Of a stretch of 39,208 bases of DNA, positions 1 through 8,539 are shown one piece after another (position 1 is the stretch's first letter; every line of letters starts with the position of its first letter). The translations under genes and the position numbers were made by a program. Origin of the DNA: Frankia sp. R82 (lineage in GTDB: Bacteria > Actinomycetota > Actinomycetes > Frankiales > Frankiaceae). Under the pieces are notes generated by a model. The model saw only the letters and a list, made by a program, of their open reading frames with translations. It searched no databases and was not told the origin of the DNA. The stretch spans positions 1 to 39,208 of the forward strand of contig NZ_JAMQQG010000036.1 in the NCBI RefSeq assembly GCF_023716925.1. Direction: 5' to 3'.

Positions 1-683
1 CGCCCGCGGCGTCCGCGACCGCGCAGGCCGCCGCGCAGTCCGGCCCGAACCTGCAGCCGGGCGGTCCGGCCACGGCGGTCACCCACGGTCCGCGGGACCG
101 GCCGCAGGTGGCGCTCACGTTCCACCTCGGCCCGCACGAGACCGGCCAGGACCTGGGCCTTGCCCGTCAGCTGCTCGCCGACGCGGCGGAGCTCGACGTA
201 CCGATCACCGTGTTCGCCGTCGGGCAGTGGCTGGACGCACACCGCGAGCTCGTTCCGGAGATCCTCGCCGCCGGCCACGAGGTCGCCAACCACACCTATA
301 CCCATCCGACCCTGACGGCGCTGCCCGCCGACCAGGTCGCCGCGGAGATCGCCGGCTGCCGAGACGTCCTGGCGCGGCTGACACCCGCCCAGGGCCGCTA
401 CTTCCGCCCGTCCGGCACGAGCACGGCCAGCCCGCTGATTCTCACCGAGGCCGGCGTCGCCGGCTACCGCACGGTGGTCGACTTCGACGTCGACCCGCTC
501 GACTACACCTCGCCCGGCGCCGACGCGGTGGTCGCCCGGGTGCGCTCGGGTCTGCAACCGGGTTCCATCGTCAGCATGCACTTCGGCTATCCGGGCACAG
601 TGGCCGCGTTCCCCCGAATCGCGGCCAACCTGCGCGCCGCCGGGCTCACCCCGGTGACGGTGCACGACCTGCTGACCGTCTGA
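1..683 (+). CDS. Polysaccharide deacetylase (NodB domain), 5'-truncated by the window edge
   Basis: The frame is open from base 3, so the gene begins outside the window; the GTG at 108 is inside the protein, at the start of the catalytic domain. The first visible residues are a Pro/Gln/Ala-rich linker, as in exported actinobacterial deacetylases, followed by a NodB fold of about 190 residues. Visible NodB motifs are VALTFHLGP (motif 1), NHTYTHP with the metal-binding HTYTH (motif 2), YFRPSG (motif 3), DVDPLDY (motif 4) and IVSMHFG (motif 5). Family members remove acetyl groups from cell-wall or extracellular glycans. Motif 1 departs from the classical TFDDGP: both Asp are replaced (His-Leu). 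Related actinobacterial proteins with TFHGAGD-type motifs exist, so this is probably a subfamily trait. Substrate cannot be told. The next gene is convergent. Confidence 0.85.
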   Translation, partial: PAASATAQAAAQSGPNLQPGGPATAVTHGPRDRPQVALTFHLGPHETGQDLGLARQLLADAAELDVPITVFAVGQWLDAHRELVPEILAAGHEVANHTYTHPTLTALPADQVAAEIAGCRDVLARLTPAQGRYFRPSGTSTASPLILTEAGVAGYRTVVDFDVDPLDYTSPGADAVVARVRSGLQPGSIVSMHFGYPGTVAAFPRIAANLRAAGLTPVTVHDLLTV

Positions 684-755
684 CGAGGCCTGCGCCCACC
701 ATCCGGTCCGGTGTTCCGCGCAACCGTCTGCCCGGGTGGGTCGGCGCGGCGGGTG

Positions 756-2408
756 CTATCCGAGCCCGCCCCGCTCAAGACGGGCCCGCAGACCGCGGCG
801 GTCCGGCTTGCCGCTGGGCAGGGATGGCACGTCCGCGGCGGTGGCGATGATCCAGCGGGTCGGCACCTTGTAGCTGGACAGCAGCCCGCGGGCCCGTGCG
901 GCGAGCACCTCGACGTCCACGGTGCCCACTGCGGTGCCGGTGCCGGTGCTGGCGGCTGGGGCGGGGACGAGCACGACGGCGACCTCCTCGCCGCGGGTCG
1001 GATGCTCGACCCCGGTGACGAGGCAGTGCGCCACCTCGGGAAACTCCTCGATGACGGCCTCCACCTCGCGCGGTGACACGTTCGCCCCGGCCACCTTGAT
1101 CAGCTCGCTGTCCCGGCCGACGTAGAACAGCCGCGGGTCGCCGCCGCGGCGGTAGACCCGGTCGCCGGTGTGGTACCAGCCGTCCGCGTCGAACACCTCC
1201 GAACGCTCCCGCTTGTTGTAACCGGTCATCGATCCCGGCCCGCGGATGAGCAGTTCGCCGATGGTTCCGTCCGGGACGGGACGGCCGTCCGCGTCGACGA
1301 TCGCCGTGTCGGTGTACGCGAAGCTGCCGGCGGACTCGGTGAGGCTGCGGTGGATCGGATGACCGTCCGGGACGCCCGTCATCGCCAGGTCCACCGGCCC
1401 GTCGCGCAGCATCGGGGCGCCGCGCAGATCACGGTCGGGGAAACTCGGGTGCAACCGCAGCTGCTGGGTGAACGCCGGCCAGCCGACGACCCCGTTCGCC
1501 CGCTCCCGCTCGGCGAGGTCCAGCGCGGGCCCCGCGTCCAGTTTCGCCTGCACCAGCAGGGTGACCGGTTCGTGCAGCGCCCCCGTCACCGCGAGGATCC
1601 CGCCGATCCAGAAGAACGGCATGGCGCACAGCACCCTGGGCGCATGGTCGACGCCGGTGAGTCCCCGGATGACGCCCGCCCACGCTGACGTCTGCCGGAC
1701 CAGTGTGCCGTGCGTGTGCAGCACGCCCTTCGGGTCCGCCGTCGACCCCGAGGTGTGGATCATGATGGCCAGGTCGGCCGGGCTCACCTCCGCCTCCACC
1801 GCCGCAAGCGTCTCGCCCCGGGCCATTGGCGCCCCCGCCGGCTCCCAGCGCGTCGCCCATCCGGGCCAGGCAGCCGCTTCGGCTGTGCCTGCCGTGGCGG
1901 CCGCTTCGGGCCGGTCCGGATCCGGCGACGCGATCAGCACCACCTGCCGCAGGTATGGCGCGGACGTCAGCTCAAGCCGGCCGGCTTCCTGGCCGTCCGG
2001 CCCGGTGAGGTCCGCGAAGGCGGCCTCGAGGCGGTCGGCGACGTCGATGTGCAGCACCGTCCGCGGGCCGACCAGCACCGCGACGTCCGCCAGCCGCACG
2101 ATCCGGGCGATCTCGGCCGGCCGCAGCAGGGTGCTGAGCGGAACGGCGACGGCGCCGATCCGGCTTACCGCCAGCCACCACACCGCCCATTCGGGCCCGC
2201 TGGGAAAGAACAGCCCGACCCGGGTGCCCTTCCCGACCCCCTCGTGCAGCAGCCACCGGGCGACAAGAGCCGACCGCCGCTCCGCCTCGGCAACGGTCAA
2301 CCGCTCGGTCAGGGTCACCACGTAGTCCGACTCGCCGAACTCCCCCGTCGCTCGCTTCACCAGCTCGCTGATCGTGGGCCTGACCAGGGCGTTCTCTGCC
2401 GACGTCAT
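756..2408 (-). CDS. AMP-dependent acyl-CoA synthetase/ligase
   Basis: Class I adenylate-forming enzyme (ANL superfamily) of 550 residues, the usual length. It would activate a carboxylic acid with ATP to an acyl-AMP and transfer it to CoA. Visible core motifs are HTSGSTADPKG (about 219-228, phosphate loop), a SLTESAG segment in the A5 position, YHTGD (412-416), GRDSELIKVAGANVSPREVE (hinge and A8) and PSGKPDRRG with the catalytic Lys near 534. The start at 2408 is chosen because GGAGG lies about 7 bases upstream; the longer frame opening at 2435 has no such site. Substrate is not predictable: it could be a fatty acid, an aromatic acid or a bile-acid/benzoate-type compound. The upstream neighbour on the same strand is the STAND-kinase gene, about 76 bp away, so co-transcription is possible, but no functional link is evident. 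Confidence 0.88.
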   Translation of the reverse strand: MTSAENALVRPTISELVKRATGEFGESDYVVTLTERLTVAEAERRSALVARWLLHEGVGKGTRVGLFFPSGPEWAVWWLAVSRIGAVAVPLSTLLRPAEIARIVRLADVAVLVGPRTVLHIDVADRLEAAFADLTGPDGQEAGRLELTSAPYLRQVVLIASPDPDRPEAAATAGTAEAAAWPGWATRWEPAGAPMARGETLAAVEAEVSPADLAIMIHTSGSTADPKGVLHTHGTLVRQTSAWAGVIRGLTGVDHAPRVLCAMPFFWIGGILAVTGALHEPVTLLVQAKLDAGPALDLAERERANGVVGWPAFTQQLRLHPSFPDRDLRGAPMLRDGPVDLAMTGVPDGHPIHRSLTESAGSFAYTDTAIVDADGRPVPDGTIGELLIRGPGSMTGYNKRERSEVFDADGWYHTGDRVYRRGGDPRLFYVGRDSELIKVAGANVSPREVEAVIEEFPEVAHCLVTGVEHPTRGEEVAVVLVPAPAASTGTGTAVGTVDVEVLAARARGLLSSYKVPTRWIIATAADVPSLPSGKPDRRGLRARLERGGLG

Positions 2409-2484
2409 CGTCCCCTCCGAACCGGTGCGCATCATGGCCGGACCATCGCGGCTCCTGTGATCTATCGCGTCCGGCGCCGACGCG

Positions 2485-5400
2485 CTACCTTCGCCGCCCG
2501 GCCGCCCACTGCCGGATGAGCGTGGCGGCGCCCGCCCGGTCGACGCCCAGCGTGGTGCCGAAGACGGTGTGCGCAGCGGTGAGCTTGCCGATCAGCTTGT
2601 CAAGAAGTGCTTCGGCGGCTTCCGCCGCGAGATTCCCATCGGCCAGCAGCTTGGCGTAACGGACAGTGTCGACGATGGCGGACTTGACCCGCTCGTGCGC
2701 CAGATAGGTGCCGAGGTCGGGCTGCCACCCCACGGCCGCAGGGCCGGTGACGGCCCTGGCCCATCCGGCGGTGACGGTTGCCGCCTCGTCGGGCTCGTAG
2801 CCCATCTTGTGCAGGTGGACCGCGAGATCATAAACCGGATCGCCCCACAGAGCGAGCTCCCAGTCGAGGAAGAAGGCCCGTTCGTCCGACGTGATGATGT
2901 TCTTCCGGTGAATGTCGGTGTGCAGGAGCCGAAACGGTCGCGGCTGCAGCGTCTCCCACCGGTTCTCAATGTCGCGCAGGGCATTGTCGGGGATGCCGAA
3001 CGCGGTGTACAGAGCGCCGAATTCGGGGCGGAATCGGGCCTGTACACCGGCCGTGACCGCGGACAGCCGGCGGGCGAAGTCCGCGGTACGTCCATCGGCC
3101 GGCCAGTCCGGTGGTGCCGGTGGAAGCCGATCGGGCGGGATGGCGCCGAGCTGGCCGAACAGATCGCTCACGTCGAAGAGGACATGCTCCGCCACGCGAG
3201 TGCCCCGCGGCGAGGTGTGATCGAGCAGCTCGCCTGGAAGGAACTCGGCGATCTGGTAGCGGGGCTGCGTGCTGGCATACAACAGCCGCGGTGCGTGGGC
3301 GACGGTCCCGCGGATGGCCCGCAGGACGTCTGCCTCCGGCCAGATCCGCAGATCCATCAGGTCGCTGCCCGCAATCGGGATACGGACGATGACGTCTGCG
3401 CCCACCGTGCCCACCCGGACGTTGCGGTTGTAGAAGCCCGCCGCTGCCTCGGGATGTCCAACCGCCTGCTGATACAGCTCCTCGGGGCGCCACACCTGCC
3501 CGTCGAGCAGATCGACGACGAACTGCTCGATCCGGTTCTCCAGCTCAGCCAGCGTGCCGTAGGGCTGAATCTCCGCCCGGGCTCGGTCGGCCGCGACGCT
3601 GATCCGTTCGTCCTCGACGCCGAGCGTAGCCAGCGCCCGGGCTGCACAGACAATGATCGTCGGGTACACGGCGGTCGCTTCCAGCTCCTCGACGGCCCAA
3701 CGCAACGCGTCGATCGCCTCGTCAAGGTGGCCTCGGCGGGCATGCAGGACGGCCCGCCAGAACTCGGCCCTGGCCCGACCGGACCGGTACCCGACGGCAT
3801 CAAGGACGCCACACGCGGAGCGCAGCGAGGCCTCGGCCTCCTCCAGCCGGCCGGATCGAAGCTGCCCAATGGCAAGCGCCGTGTACGCCTTGCCGAGCTC
3901 ATGGCGGGCACCGATCTCCTGGTGGAGTTCGATCGCCTGGCCGGCCGCGGAGATCGCCTCGGCCGGACGGGTCAGGGCGAGCAGCTCTGCCCGATTGGTC
4001 TGGATGTTGGCCGAGCCGAGGACGCTGCCTGCCTGCGTATACCAGAAGGCCGCCTCTTCGAGGTAGCGGTCGGCCGCAGCGAAGTCGAAGGCGAAGCGGT
4101 GAGCCAGATGACGTAGCCGGGCCACGTCCGCCCGGAACTCGGCCTGCTCGGCACCGGCTGGCTGGGGCCGAGCAGCTTCGGGCGGATCAGAATCGTCCAG
4201 GGCTGCGGTCAGTGTCTCGGCATCGCGGAACCGGCCCTGGACCATGTGCAGGTCAGCTGCCCACAGACCAGCGGCCAGACGTGGCGGACCCGCAGCGTGA
4301 TTCCACACATGGGTGAAGGTAGCCAGTGCCGCCCCGGTCTCGCCGCCAATTCGCCGTCCGTTTCCCACTGCCACGGCGAGCCGTGCGCCGACGGGGGAGC
4401 CCAGGTCGATTCCGAGGTCGAAACCATCTGCATGGTCCGGTGCGGGGGCGATCACGGCGACGGCGGCGGCGTCGCCCAGCCGAACAGCCGCCTCCGCGTC
4501 CAGGCATCGCAACGCCGCGCGCAGATCAGGGTTGCCGGGCTGGTCCTGCAGCACACCACGGAGATCGTCGCTGATGCCCCGGGCAGCGCTGTGCCCACCA
4601 CAACGAACAGCGCGATCGGCGAAGTCGAGCACGGTCGCACTGTCGGCCTGCCCGCTGCGCAGGGCATGGTAATGCGCTTCGCGTAGCGCACGGGCCGAGC
4701 GGGAACCGCTGTCCTGACCTTCCGCCCGCACGGCGCGTTCCTCCCAGCGTGCGCGCAGCATCGCGTGGATCTGCGCGGCGCTTTCCGGTGACAGCCGTTC
4801 CCGCAGGGCCGCAGCCATCAACTGATGGAAGCGCAGCGCCGCGTCAGACGGATGGACGTCCGCCGGATAGACAAACGAATAGGCGGTCAGCGACTCCCAG
4901 GCAATGCGGTGTTCGGGCAGGTGAAACGCGATGGCAAGGGAACGGAAGACATCGTAGTCGAAGATCCGGGCCGGGCTCAGCACCTCGAGCGATCGAATTT
5001 CCGTCGAGTCGACATGCTGCAGGAAGCGAGCCAGGATCTCCTCCGGTGAGACCAGAACGTCACCGAGATGGCCCCCACCCTGTAGATGCGTGTCGACCGC
5101 AAGGTTCAGATAGAACGGGAGGCCGGCACTGGCCTCGGCGATCGCCTGGCGTTGGGCCGGGTCGGTGACCCCACCCCCTTCCAGGAGGTCGAGGCGGGCC
5201 TGTGGGGGAAGTCCGTCCAGACCGCAGACCCGGATGAGGCCCTCCCATTCCGGATCGGTCTGTTCCCATCGCAGCGGCTCCCGACCCGCGATGACGACCA
5301 GGCCGCGGTCGAGCTGGGCGACCAGATCTCGTAACCAGGCGTCGGCGAGCTGAGCTCGTCCGGCCCGCAGGGGGTTCGGAACAAGCGCCTCATGGGTGTC

Positions 5401-6033
5401 GATGAGGACCACGTACCGCCTGATCTGGCTTGCCGCCCGGAGATCCTCGGCGAACAGGTAGGTAACCGTGTCGGCGAGTTCGCTGTCGGGCAGGTCGTCC
5501 AGTGCTGCCAGGGTGGGGTCACGTCGTACCCGGTGACGGCGGAGCAGGTCGGAGCCGCCTCGGTCCAGCAGCCTGAGCAACCCGCGCGCTGTGCCGAAGA
5601 CCGGAAGCCCGGCCACCCCGTCGACGATGTCGGTGAGGATCGAACTCTCGTCGACAAAGGCGAGTTCCGACCGCCGCAGGCGCAGGTGGGGATGCAGACG
5701 TTGCCACAGCACCGCGTAGGCGATGTCGAACCGGTCAAAGGAAACACCCTGGGAGCCGAACTCGTTGCGCAGCATCGCCAGGGCGTCCTCCTGCTGACGC
5801 GATGCATGAACCTGCAGGTCGAGGGATGCTGTCCGGTGCTCGGCCGCCGCCCGCTCCTTCAGCTCGCGGGTGAGGCGGGACTTGCCGATGCCTCCCACGC
5901 CGGTGACATTGAGAACCCGGGGGGCGTCGCCCGTCCGCGCAAGTTCGTCGCGAAAGGCCGCCAGGACGGGTTCGCGGTCCACGAATCGTCGCTGAAGTGC
6001 GGCAACTCGACGAAACCGTGGCGTGGGCGCCAT
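2485..6033 (-). CDS. STAND-type NTPase with TPR-like region fused to APH/choline-kinase-like phosphotransferase
   Basis: Protein of 1182 residues in three parts. The N-terminus (about 1-330) has a P-loop GVGGIGKS (45-52), a Walker B strand YVVLIDTHE (near 207-215) and a GRE element (250-252), as in STAND/AAA-like signal-transduction ATPases. A winged-helix-like region follows, then Ala/Leu-rich helical repeats resembling TPRs (about 580-860). The C-terminus (about 880-1182) is an aminoglycoside-phosphotransferase/choline-kinase fold: N-lobe strands RVGTVGADVIVRIP, Brenner motif HTDIHRKN (H1038, D1040, N1045) and metal-binding DWE (D1057), so it looks catalytically competent. The start at 6033 has GGAGG 5 bases upstream; the frame extends further to 6150 without a better site. 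By analogy with STANDs, ligand sensing by the repeats could release kinase activity on a small molecule or macromolecule (inference). It is divergent from the old-yellow-enzyme gene, with about 142 bp between starts. It is not part of the integrated element. Confidence 0.82.
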   Translation of the reverse strand: MAPTPRFRRVAALQRRFVDREPVLAAFRDELARTGDAPRVLNVTGVGGIGKSRLTRELKERAAAEHRTASLDLQVHASRQQEDALAMLRNEFGSQGVSFDRFDIAYAVLWQRLHPHLRLRRSELAFVDESSILTDIVDGVAGLPVFGTARGLLRLLDRGGSDLLRRHRVRRDPTLAALDDLPDSELADTVTYLFAEDLRAASQIRRYVVLIDTHEALVPNPLRAGRAQLADAWLRDLVAQLDRGLVVIAGREPLRWEQTDPEWEGLIRVCGLDGLPPQARLDLLEGGGVTDPAQRQAIAEASAGLPFYLNLAVDTHLQGGGHLGDVLVSPEEILARFLQHVDSTEIRSLEVLSPARIFDYDVFRSLAIAFHLPEHRIAWESLTAYSFVYPADVHPSDAALRFHQLMAAALRERLSPESAAQIHAMLRARWEERAVRAEGQDSGSRSARALREAHYHALRSGQADSATVLDFADRAVRCGGHSAARGISDDLRGVLQDQPGNPDLRAALRCLDAEAAVRLGDAAAVAVIAPAPDHADGFDLGIDLGSPVGARLAVAVGNGRRIGGETGAALATFTHVWNHAAGPPRLAAGLWAADLHMVQGRFRDAETLTAALDDSDPPEAARPQPAGAEQAEFRADVARLRHLAHRFAFDFAAADRYLEEAAFWYTQAGSVLGSANIQTNRAELLALTRPAEAISAAGQAIELHQEIGARHELGKAYTALAIGQLRSGRLEEAEASLRSACGVLDAVGYRSGRARAEFWRAVLHARRGHLDEAIDALRWAVEELEATAVYPTIIVCAARALATLGVEDERISVAADRARAEIQPYGTLAELENRIEQFVVDLLDGQVWRPEELYQQAVGHPEAAAGFYNRNVRVGTVGADVIVRIPIAGSDLMDLRIWPEADVLRAIRGTVAHAPRLLYASTQPRYQIAEFLPGELLDHTSPRGTRVAEHVLFDVSDLFGQLGAIPPDRLPPAPPDWPADGRTADFARRLSAVTAGVQARFRPEFGALYTAFGIPDNALRDIENRWETLQPRPFRLLHTDIHRKNIITSDERAFFLDWELALWGDPVYDLAVHLHKMGYEPDEAATVTAGWARAVTGPAAVGWQPDLGTYLAHERVKSAIVDTVRYAKLLADGNLAAEAAEALLDKLIGKLTAAHTVFGTTLGVDRAGAATLIRQWAAGRRR

Positions 6034-6175
6034 GCACACCTCCGATTGTTCCGCACCGGCTCGGCGCCGCACGATGCAATCACGTTTGTGGCCATCGTGT
6101 CGTCCCATTTGGTGGCACACGGAGGTAGCGCCGGTCCAGGGCGGGAACACCGGCGAGGCGGTTCGGATTGAAGGG

Positions 6176-7378
6176 ATGGTGACCGTGTCTCCGCGCCCCG
6201 CCGCTGCCGCCGTGCCGTCATCTGCCGCCGTGCCGTCGCCCCGAGCGGATCAGCCGGCTCCGCCGGATCAGTCAACCCTGCTCGACGGGGCCGACGTGGC
6301 GTCGCTGTTCACCCCGCTGGCCCTGTCGGGCCTGGAGCTCGCCAACCGGTTCGTGATGGCGCCGATGACCCGCAAGGCGTCCCCGGGCGGCGTACCCGGC
6401 GACGACGTGGCGGCGTACTACGCGCGCCGCGCCGAGCATGTCGGGCTGATCGTGACCGAGGGCACCTACGTCGACCATCCTTCGTCCGGCTCCAGCGACC
6501 AGGTGCCCCGCTTCTACGGCGAGGACGCGCTCGCCGGGTGGCGGCGCGTGGTCGAGGCGGTGCACGGCGTCGGCGGGCGGATCGTGCCGCAGCTGTGGCA
6601 TCTCGGCGTCATGCGCGAGGCGGGGGCGCCGCCGCAGCCGCAGGCACCGGTGTTCAGCCCGTCCGGGGTGCGCGCCGATGGCACGACGGTCGGCGAGCCC
6701 GCGACCATCGCCGAGCTCGACGCGGTGATCGCCTCCTTCGCCCGTGCCGCGGCGGACGCCCGAGACACCGGGTTCGACGGCGTCGAGGTGCACGGCGCAC
6801 ACGGCTACCTGCTCGACCAGTTCTTCTGGTCGCGCACCAACCGACGTACCGACGGCTATGGGGGCAGCCCGGCCGGGCGGGCCCGGCTCGGCGCCGAGGT
6901 GGTCGCCGCGATCCGCGCCGAAGTGGGCCCCGACTTCCCGGTGATCTACCGGTTCTCCCAGTGGAAGGGCGGTGCCTTCGACGCCCGCAGCGCCGACACG
7001 CCTGCCGAGCTGGAGGCCCTGCTGACCCCGATCGTCGAGGCCGGGGCCAGCGCGCTGCACGTGTCGACCCGCCGCTACTGGCTGCCCGCCTTCGACGACT
7101 CGCCCCGCACCCTCGCCGGCTGGACGAAGCACCTCACCGCCCTGCCCACCATCACGATCGGCTCGGTCGGGGTCGCCACCGCCTTCTTCGGCGAGCACGA
7201 GGGGGCCGTGTCCCTGAGCCTCGCCCCGCTGGTGGACCTGTTCGAGCAGGGCGAGTTCGATCTGGTCGCGCTTGGCCGCGTGCTGCTGTCCGACCCCGCC
7301 TGGCCGTCCAAGGTCCGCACCGGCCGCCCGGCGGACATCACCCCCTACCACGAGCAGGACGCGACCCGTCTGACCTGA
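6176..7378 (+). CDS. Old yellow enzyme family NADH:flavin oxidoreductase
   Basis: FMN-dependent TIM-barrel oxidoreductase of 400 residues that reduces activated C=C bonds (enones, nitro-compounds) with NAD(P)H. Family signatures seen are ANRFVMAPMTR after the first strand, QLWHLG, and the substrate/flavin segment HGAHGYLLDQFFWSRTNRRT followed by DGYGGS, then IYRFSQWK and LVALGRVLLSDPAW near the phosphate-binding end. It resembles the OPDA-reductase/xenobiotic-reductase branch. Start choice is uncertain: the ATG at 6176 directly follows GAAGGG, while the GTG at 6185 has better spacing. The first 40 residues are a Pro/Ala/Ser-rich extension uncommon in the family, so a later start is possible. 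The neighbouring VOC gene converges on it, with 23 bp between stops. Confidence 0.87.
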   Translation: MVTVSPRPAAAAVPSSAAVPSPRADQPAPPDQSTLLDGADVASLFTPLALSGLELANRFVMAPMTRKASPGGVPGDDVAAYYARRAEHVGLIVTEGTYVDHPSSGSSDQVPRFYGEDALAGWRRVVEAVHGVGGRIVPQLWHLGVMREAGAPPQPQAPVFSPSGVRADGTTVGEPATIAELDAVIASFARAAADARDTGFDGVEVHGAHGYLLDQFFWSRTNRRTDGYGGSPAGRARLGAEVVAAIRAEVGPDFPVIYRFSQWKGGAFDARSADTPAELEALLTPIVEAGASALHVSTRRYWLPAFDDSPRTLAGWTKHLTALPTITIGSVGVATAFFGEHEGAVSLSLAPLVDLFEQGEFDLVALGRVLLSDPAWPSKVRTGRPADITPYHEQDATRLT

Positions 7379-7401
7379 CGGCTGGCCTGGGCGTCACGCG
7401 T

Positions 7402-7839
7402 TCAGTCGAGGCAGAACTCGTTGCCCTCGGGGTCGAGCAGGACGATGTGGCCGGCGGTGAGCGGGGGAGCGGGCTCGTGGCGGGCGAACCGGGTGGCACC
7501 GTGGGCGACGAGCCGGTCGGCCTCCTGCTCGAGGGCGGCCATCCGGGCGTCGCCGTCGAGGCCGGGGGCGGCCCGCACGTCGAGGTGCACGCGGTTCTTG
7601 GCCTGCTTGCCCTCCGGCACCCGCTGGAAGAACAGTCGCGGGCCGTTGCCCTCGGGGTCGAGCAGGGCCGCGGCGTCGTTGCGCCGCTCGGGCGGCACGC
7701 CGAACGCGGCCAGCGCCTCGTCCCAGGTGGCGAAGCCACGCGGCGGGTCCTGTAGCCGGTAGCCGAGGGCCTCGGCCCAGAAAGCGGCCAGCTTCGCCGG
7801 GTCGGCGCAGTCAAAGGTGATCTGAACGTTACGTGCCAT
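7402..7839 (-). CDS. VOC-superfamily (glyoxalase/bleomycin-resistance-like) protein
   Basis: 145 residues, one typical actinobacterial VOC module pair. It opens with ARNVQITFDCADPAKLAAFW, continues with GPRLFFQRVPEGKQAKNRVH and ends with HIVLLDPEGNEFCLD. The His of NRVHLDV, the His of AGHIVLL and the Glu of GNEFC are in positions where VOC enzymes bind metal. Start at 7839 is supported by GGGAG about 9 bases upstream; the longer frame to 8037 would run into the DinB gene. It lies 64 bp downstream of the DinB-family gene on the same strand, so the two probably form an operon, likely controlled by the divergent WYL regulator. The reaction is unknown; many such proteins are uncharacterised. Confidence 0.85.
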   Translation of the reverse strand: MARNVQITFDCADPAKLAAFWAEALGYRLQDPPRGFATWDEALAAFGVPPERRNDAAALLDPEGNGPRLFFQRVPEGKQAKNRVHLDVRAAPGLDGDARMAALEQEADRLVAHGATRFARHEPAPPLTAGHIVLLDPEGNEFCLD

Positions 7840-7903
7840 GATCGGTTCTTCTCCCAGCGGACGGATCGGACGTCGGATGTCGGATGTCGGTGCCGGCTGG
7901 CGG

Positions 7904-8479
7904 TTATGCCACGTGGGTGTGGCGATGGAGGTCGCGCAGCAGGGAGATCTCGGCGAGATGATGAATGAGCTCGCGGTGGATGTGCAGCACCAGCGCCGCC
8001 ATCGGCAGCTCGGCGTAGGGGCCTTCGGCCTTGCCACACGGGCGGGCCAGGCCGGACGTGCCGAGGCCGGCGACGCCGGCCGTCCAGGTGGCGATCTCGG
8101 TGTCGAGCTGGTCGAGCGCGGTGGCGGCGTCCGGCGCGTACTCGAACGACGGGTAGTCGGCGGGCGCCCGGCCGAAGTGCGCGGCGTTGCGCACCGCGAG
8201 TACGCCGACGATCACGTGCCCGAGCCGCCAGGCGATCGTTGTGACCGGCGCCGGTTCCGGTGCGGGGATCGCGAAGTCGATCGTCATCGCCCCGGACCCG
8301 GCCTGCACCGGCGCCGTGCCGGTACCCCGCGGGCGCACGTTCCAGGCACCGGGCACCGGCTCCCAGAAGTACTCCTCGTCGGTGAGATCCCCTAGCCGCG
8401 GCCGGAGCTGGTGGCTCCAGTGCCCGTCGAACTGCGCGCGCAGCAGCGGGTTGAGATCGAGCTCGGCTGTCTGGGTCAT
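7904..8479 (-). CDS. DinB-family (four-helix-bundle) protein
   Basis: 191 residues. DinB/YfiT-like proteins are metal-binding four-helix bundles; some are thiol (mycothiol or bacillithiol) transferases. Visible traits are LLRAQFDGHWSHQLRPRLG (helix 1), DEEYFWEPVPGAWNVRPR, WRLGHVI with the conserved helix-2 His, and the last helix HIHRELIHHLAEISLLRDLH carrying the paired His. This FWEPVPGAWNVR form is common in actinomycetes beside WYL regulators. The start at 8479 has AGGA about 8 bases upstream; the upstream open frame overlaps the divergent regulator and is not credible. Substrate unknown. Confidence 0.82.
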   Translation of the reverse strand: MTQTAELDLNPLLRAQFDGHWSHQLRPRLGDLTDEEYFWEPVPGAWNVRPRGTGTAPVQAGSGAMTIDFAIPAPEPAPVTTIAWRLGHVIVGVLAVRNAAHFGRAPADYPSFEYAPDAATALDQLDTEIATWTAGVAGLGTSGLARPCGKAEGPYAELPMAALVLHIHRELIHHLAEISLLRDLHRHTHVA

Positions 8480-8539
8480 GAGGGCATCCTGGCGCCGATA
8501 GCGGACAGCTTCGGTCCGTGATTGGTGCGACGATGGGGT

